A stretch of 64,000 nt of DNA. It comes from Gammaproteobacteria bacterium (GTDB lineage Bacteria; Pseudomonadota; Gammaproteobacteria; Pseudomonadales; Cellvibrionaceae). Below, piece after piece: positions 59,064 to 64,000 of the stretch (the first letter of the stretch is position 1; the number at the start of each line of letters is the position of its first letter). The notes below the pieces were generated by a model. That model saw only the letters and a program-made list of their open reading frames with translations. It had not been told where the DNA came from and did no database searches. The position numbers were made by a program, and so were the translations under genes. The stretch spans positions 1,550,001 to 1,614,000 of the forward strand of contig SEBU01000001.1 of the NCBI GenBank assembly GCA_004173475.1, given 5' to 3'.

Positions 59064-61049
59064 TTAAATCGCCCACGTCAGCTTCGCGAAAATACTACGC
59101 TCTATTTCAGCGGCATTTATATCTTGCGCATTACCATATTCCATATGTTTGGACTCCAGTAAATTTTGCCCGACCAAATTCATTCGTAAATTTTTTGTCA
59201 GGCGACTTCCTAGGTTAATGTCCAATCGAGTGTAAGCATTTATATTCATGCCAGGTAATTTATCCACATAAGTTGTCGTGGTGTCCAATGTCCAGGAATC
59301 GTTTATATTCCATATACTTTTCAGGCCTGCTTGATGTTGCGGGTAAACTTTTTCCGGAGTTTCTTGCGTAGGGTCGATGGCGGTTACGGAAATGCGCAGC
59401 GCGCTATAGGTTACGCCCAACTTTAAATTTTCCGTTGCTGTCCAGTTCACAGCTAGTTCAAGACCATGAGATTTACCATGCATGTCGTTTGTAAATTTAA
59501 CGGGAAGTAACACGTAAGGAGCATTAGGCCCGCTAAGAATTACTTGCTGGGGTTGGACACGAGCAATTTGAAGATTCTCATATTCGTTTTGAAAAGCCGC
59601 TACATCGAATGACAATTTAGCATTCATTTGGTTGCGGTAACCTAGCTCAGTTGCAATCAAGCGCTCGGATTGAAAATCTTTGTTAGGCACAATGGCGCCA
59701 CGAGCGGATGGTATAGTTATGACCGTAGCAGTTATATTCTGCTCAATGAGTGTCGGCGTGCGAACTGCTTTTGAAGAGGATAACCACCACATTTGCGATC
59801 CGGTTGGATGCCACTGCAAACGAATATTGGGTTGTATTTCGGTGCCGGAATAATCATTGTGTTCGAACTTGGAACCTAAGGTCAAAAACCAGCGATCAGT
59901 TATTAAGTTTATTTTGTCTTGAAAAAACGCACTATACAAATTATCGCGATTTTTGCTTGGCGAGAAAGATACTTCTCCACCGCCCGTATCGTCGTTATCG
60001 ATTAAGCGATATCCCGCGCCTACTGCAATTTCATGTCTACCCCAGGGCGCTAGATTATATTGAGCTTCAATATCGTAAGTTATTCGGTCATCTATGAAGT
60101 TGAAAGCTTCATCCCGATGCGTCCAGTCAACATAAGTTTGTAAATTTAATTGCGCGCCATCACTATAATGCGTAGCCCATCGTCCCAAAACATTTACGCC
60201 TTCATAAATAATATTTTGCGGTTCGATAGAAAGGTAAGGTGCAGTCAAAGTGTAATTTGTTTTACGTTGTTGCGCTTCGGTGCGATAAGCATCGCCTTGA
60301 ACGGTAAAGCCTTCATCCCAATCTGCGCGAAAACCCGTGCGTACTCCATCCCATTGATCATAAGTCTCCCCGCCACTGGGGTAGTGAGAATTGTCGCGGT
60401 TGAAAGCCTCAACATAGACGCGATAAGTTCCGTCGCCGCCAAACTTTCCACCATGTCTCGCGCTCATAATTTTTTCTTCATTACCGGCGGTTGCACTGAC
60501 AATGCTGCCTTGAGTATCGCGCGAACTTTTGGTGATGATATTTATAACGCCATTGACCGCGTTTGCCCCCCACAATGAACCGCCCGGCCCGCGAACAACT
60601 TCTATTCGATCAACGTTCATGAGCATTAAGTTTTCGGCTTCCCACAGCACACCACCAAAAACCGGATTATAGATAGTGCGCCCGTCGATCAATACTAGTA
60701 ACTTATTTTCCAGAGTGCTGTTAAACCCACGAATACTAATCGCCCAACTATTTGAATCGGAACGAGCGACATTTACGCCAGGCACCATGCGCAGAGCATC
60801 GGGAATGGTAGTAACACCAGAACGAGCAATGTCTTCACTCGTCACCACATAAATTGCAGCTGGGGCTTCTGCGATAGTTTCGTTTTTTTTGGAAACACTC
60901 AATACGCGCGTTTCGAGCAGCTGTTCCAACGAGAGGTCAAAATAATCTTCGGCAAATGCAAATTGTGGCGCCAAAAAATTAAGCGCTGCTGACGCTATAC
61001 CTAGAGATAGGGGTGTTCTTTTTCTAAACATCCGTAATTCCATAGCCAT
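59064..61049 (-). CDS. TonB-dependent receptor
   Basis: DLSLEQLLETRVLSVSKKNETIAEAPAAIYVVTSEDIARSG, IRGFNSTLENKLLVLIDGRTIYNPVFGGVLWE, VVRGPGGSLWGANAVNGVINIITK. Confidence 0.93.
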   Translation of the reverse strand: MAMELRMFRKRTPLSLGIASAALNFLAPQFAFAEDYFDLSLEQLLETRVLSVSKKNETIAEAPAAIYVVTSEDIARSGVTTIPDALRMVPGVNVARSDSNSWAISIRGFNSTLENKLLVLIDGRTIYNPVFGGVLWEAENLMLMNVDRIEVVRGPGGSLWGANAVNGVINIITKSSRDTQGSIVSATAGNEEKIMSARHGGKFGGDGTYRVYVEAFNRDNSHYPSGGETYDQWDGVRTGFRADWDEGFTVQGDAYRTEAQQRKTNYTLTAPYLSIEPQNIIYEGVNVLGRWATHYSDGAQLNLQTYVDWTHRDEAFNFIDDRITYDIEAQYNLAPWGRHEIAVGAGYRLIDNDDTGGGEVSFSPSKNRDNLYSAFFQDKINLITDRWFLTLGSKFEHNDYSGTEIQPNIRLQWHPTGSQMWWLSSSKAVRTPTLIEQNITATVITIPSARGAIVPNKDFQSERLIATELGYRNQMNAKLSFDVAAFQNEYENLQIARVQPQQVILSGPNAPYVLLPVKFTNDMHGKSHGLELAVNWTATENLKLGVTYSALRISVTAIDPTQETPEKVYPQHQAGLKSIWNINDSWTLDTTTTYVDKLPGMNINAYTRLDINLGSRLTKNLRMNLVGQNLLESKHMEYGNAQDINAAEIERSIFAKLTWAI

Positions 61050-61269
61050 TTTTCCACAATAACAATTATATGGATAAGGCTAGTTCATTTTTAACCGAAC
61101 GCTAGACTAATTGGACTCAAAGATTGCGCAGTTTTAATCCTATTTAAAATATGCAATGGAGAATAAATTTAGGAAAATAATTCATTTATAAATGAAAGGT
61201 TAAATTCAAATAATCTTAAATTATTCATGGGTAAAAACGGTACTTTGAATAAATGCTGGCCTTTTCTGT

Positions 61270-61806
61270 TCAATGCGCAGACAGCTTGTTACCTAAGGTC
61301 TCGCTGGTCTCAAGCGCATCGTAAATATCTTCCTTTGCGGGACGAACACCTTTGCCAAAACTTATTTCCAACACTGCGGATACTTCTGGAAAGTCTATTT
61401 GATTGTCGAAGTTCGAATTCGGCAGTCTATGTAGTTGAGTGCGGCAACCCAATAAGCCGCACTCGCGTGAAATTTGCTGATTGGAATCAATGTCAATGTC
61501 ATTAATTTTTTTATGGTGCTTATTATAATTATCATCCCAACTGTAGCGTTTTTTTACCTCAAACCAATCATAGCCTTGAGATATTGTTAATTCAGCTGCG
61601 CGTAGAATCGCATAGTCCTCGGCCTTTTTTACAGTCCCGTTCGCCATTCTAAATTCAATTCTATAACTGTTACCCCCTAAAGATTTCTCCGTGTATCCGT
61701 AGCCGGAACCTTTAGCCGCTTGGTAGGGAGACGAAGGCACCGAACTACAAGCGCTCACCATTAGAACAGACACTATGAACCAGAATTTTGTTTTCATAAA
61801 TTTCAT
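61270..61806 (-). CDS. Lipoprotein (CC0125-like)
   Basis: Lipobox VSACSS; SGYGYTEKSLGGNSYRIEFRMANGTVKKAEDYAILRAAELTISQGYDWFEV. Confidence 0.7.
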   Translation of the reverse strand: MKFMKTKFWFIVSVLMVSACSSVPSSPYQAAKGSGYGYTEKSLGGNSYRIEFRMANGTVKKAEDYAILRAAELTISQGYDWFEVKKRYSWDDNYNKHHKKINDIDIDSNQQISRECGLLGCRTQLHRLPNSNFDNQIDFPEVSAVLEISFGKGVRPAKEDIYDALETSETLGNKLSAH

Positions 61807-61870
61807 TTCGTTTTCAAAGATAATATTTTAACGATTTTTTATTTGTCTGTTTTCCAGCCTATTTTGAGAA

Positions 61871-62611
61871 CTATTTTTGAGGCCAGTGTCTTTCAATTGC
61901 TAATGCTTCGTCCTGTGCATCAAAAAAATTCCCATTAGCCATATCGTCCACTGTTGAATCCAGCAGCGAACCACCGCTTGCGGTTTGATAGGTATTTGAT
62001 TCTTGCGCTTTATCAAGAGTGACGCTTACGGCCATTTTCCACTGACCCTGTTTGCGACAGGCAATATTTTCTGTGGTGGATTTTTCATTCGCCATAATAA
62101 ATTGACGACAATACTCGCCTTGCTTATTAGCAAATGTTAAGCGAGGCTTGATCTCGACTCCATGAGTCGTAATATTTACACCACTAGGTGAAGTTTCTAA
62201 TATTTTTGCAACTTCCTGCCAATTTCCATTTGTATTGGAATTATGTAGTAACTGAATAGCGCCCAAGCCAAGAACCATTACAACGCTGGCGGCAATCGCC
62301 ATATGTTTTTTCAAGGCATTTTGAAAGCGCGGGAATGCAATAATTTTTGCTGTTTTAGAATCTTCTCTAACGGGATTTTCCTCGGATAACATTTGAGCGT
62401 CACCTGCAAGAAGCTCGGTAACAGAACCTGGAAGCGAACGCGAATCAATTTTCGTATACGCCGCGGCAACCACCTCATCAACCATAGCGAGTTCTGCCAA
62501 GCGATTAGCGATATCTTCATCCACGATCAGCCGCTCGCGAATGGCTTCCATTTCTGCTTCTGGAAGTTCTGCATCCAAAAATGCGGATAATTGTTCATCA
62601 GAAATATTCAT
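61871..62611 (-). CDS. Anti-sigma factor, membrane-anchored
   Basis: MNISDEQLSAFLDAELPEAEMEAIRERL, one TM segment; downstream of ECF sigma gene. Confidence 0.8.
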   Translation of the reverse strand: MNISDEQLSAFLDAELPEAEMEAIRERLIVDEDIANRLAELAMVDEVVAAAYTKIDSRSLPGSVTELLAGDAQMLSEENPVREDSKTAKIIAFPRFQNALKKHMAIAASVVMVLGLGAIQLLHNSNTNGNWQEVAKILETSPSGVNITTHGVEIKPRLTFANKQGEYCRQFIMANEKSTTENIACRKQGQWKMAVSVTLDKAQESNTYQTASGGSLLDSTVDDMANGNFFDAQDEALAIERHWPQK

Positions 62612-62623
62612 TGGCTTATCTCT

Positions 62624-63112
62624 TCATCGACTTGTCGTCGGCTGCGATCTATTTAAGTATTCATGGAGGGCGACACGGGCGCGCGCAAGCCGACTCATGA
62701 CGGTTCCTATAGGAATACTCAGGGTTTCAGCGACTTCTTTGTAAGACATACCCTGCACTGCAACGAGCGCTAAAATCGAACGCTGGTCGTCGGGGAGTTT
62801 GTCCATAGCAGAATTTACTTCGCCCAGCGTAATTTGTTGATACACAACATTTTCGCCGTCAACTGTCGGCTCTTCAAGCTCGGGCAATTGCGACGCATTG
62901 TGGCGAATTTTGCGCGCGCGATATTCATCGATCCAGATATTGCGACACACGCGAAACGCCCATTTCGTTAAGTCCACATCATCAGGCACACCGCGGCTCA
63001 GAACTCGTTCAACGGTATTCTGCAGCAAATCATCCGCGTCATGAGGCGAGCCCGTCAGTGAATAGGCAAAACGCCTGATCATAGGCATAAGGTTTGTCAG
63101 TTCTTGTTTCAT
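62624..63112 (-). CDS. ECF-type RNA polymerase sigma factor
   Basis: DADDLLQNTVERVL, WAFRVCRNIWIDEYRARK, YKEVAETLSIPIGTVMSRLARARVAL. Confidence 0.93.
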   Translation of the reverse strand: MKQELTNLMPMIRRFAYSLTGSPHDADDLLQNTVERVLSRGVPDDVDLTKWAFRVCRNIWIDEYRARKIRHNASQLPELEEPTVDGENVVYQQITLGEVNSAMDKLPDDQRSILALVAVQGMSYKEVAETLSIPIGTVMSRLARARVALHEYLNRSQPTTSR

Positions 63113-63298
63113 GCGTACATGCAGCTCTCATGGGTAAGTAATATTACGCTTATAAAGAAAACGGCCCAGCAAATAATTTATTCCCTATCCAATGGAATTT
63201 TTTTAACACCCAAACGTTTAAACTAAACAGCATAGTTTTTATTGTAGCGGTCACGTTTTATCTGCTTTAATTTTAAAAGCTTATTCCAGGTTTATGCC

Positions 63299-64000
63299 AT
63301 GAAAAAACACTCAATACTCTTTTTGCTGTTAACAGCCTCGCTCTCAACTGCTCACGCGCAGCTTATACCGGGTGTGGTTAATCAGGTTAACAAGATTACC
63401 CGCGACGTGGACGCCATAGCAGAACAGACACGTAGACAAGCCGAGCGCGATCTTGAGCGAGTAAGGCTCGACAAACTGATCGAAACCTCTGCCACGCTAA
63501 CTGACCCTATACGAAATCTTCCACAACAATTACCTATTGTAAATAATCAAGGCCAGACGGTCTTTATAGACGTGACCGTCGAAAACGGTTGGCGCGCGGT
63601 GCAAAGAGAGTGGCTCGTGACGCTTGATGATAAAGATTTAAATGCCTTACAAAACCTCCCCATAGACATTATTGAAAAAAATCATTTTGATGAACTTGAC
63701 ATAACTATAATTCGCTTTCGTGTAACGCCCGAACTCGATTCATTGCGTGAGCTACGCAAAAAATTACCTGCCGGTGTAAACCTGACGCTGGATCGCAACC
63801 ATATTTATGCCGCACAATCTGACGGTGGAACGACAGTATCGCCATCGACACTTCAGTCAAAATCTGCCTGTGATGACCCTGTTAAAATCGGCATGATAGA
63901 TACGGCAATTAAAATCGATCATCCAGCATTTAAAAGTGACACTAAAAAAATAATCAGCAAAGATTTTTTGGAAGAGAAACTAAGCGAACCCGATGCGCAC
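63299..64000 (+). CDS. S8-type (subtilisin-like) serine peptidase, N-terminal part, truncated by window end
   Basis: Signal peptide; KIGMIDTAIKIDHPAFKSD resembles the catalytic-Asp motif of S8 peptidases; ORF runs off the end. Confidence 0.75.
   Translation, partial: MKKHSILFLLLTASLSTAHAQLIPGVVNQVNKITRDVDAIAEQTRRQAERDLERVRLDKLIETSATLTDPIRNLPQQLPIVNNQGQTVFIDVTVENGWRAVQREWLVTLDDKDLNALQNLPIDIIEKNHFDELDITIIRFRVTPELDSLRELRKKLPAGVNLTLDRNHIYAAQSDGGTTVSPSTLQSKSACDDPVKIGMIDTAIKIDHPAFKSDTKKIISKDFLEEKLSEPDAH

Noticed and set aside
1-64000. CRISPR arrays, tRNA/rRNA genes, transposons, restriction or toxin-antitoxin defence systems
   Set aside because: No regularly spaced repeats, no recognisable structural RNA, transposase or defence-protein motifs found on manual reading; a dedicated scan (tRNAscan, Infernal, DefenseFinder) would be needed for certainty.

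Overview
The window is a bacterial chromosomal segment, most likely gammaproteobacterial and Cellvibrionaceae-like (inferred from gene content and style; no taxonomic search was possible). It is densely coding. I saw no rRNA, tRNA, CRISPR array, prophage or transposase. Housekeeping and metabolic genes include metX-metW-DUF4426, xerC, gshA, serA, trxC, a sulfate ABC transporter (sbp-cysT-cysW-cysA) with an OscA-like small ORF missed by the ORF track, RIO1 kinase, and a dynamin-like GTPase. The more unusual parts are: (i) ~33.5-45.8 kb, a divergent locus with a Tat-type DUF1501-like protein, a LamG lipoprotein with two CXXCH sites, a CXXCH protein, an HzsA-related di-haem-type lipoprotein, SH3/beta-barrel proteins, TlpA, DUF4266 and DUF3570; (ii) ~2.2-10.7 kb, an ECF sigma/anti-sigma pair followed by DUF4331, an Ig-like lipoprotein, a TPR protein, a HupE/UreJ-type protein with an EF-hand-like loop, and a TonB receptor; (iii) a three-gene glycosyltransferase/methyltransferase/alpha-alpha-toroid cassette; (iv) a TonB receptor-YfiR-histidine kinase-response regulator cluster; (v) a highly structured, repeat-like intergenic element inside the cys operon; and (vi) an orphan minus-strand terminator upstream of metX. 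Family assignments come from reading protein motifs and have not been database verified.
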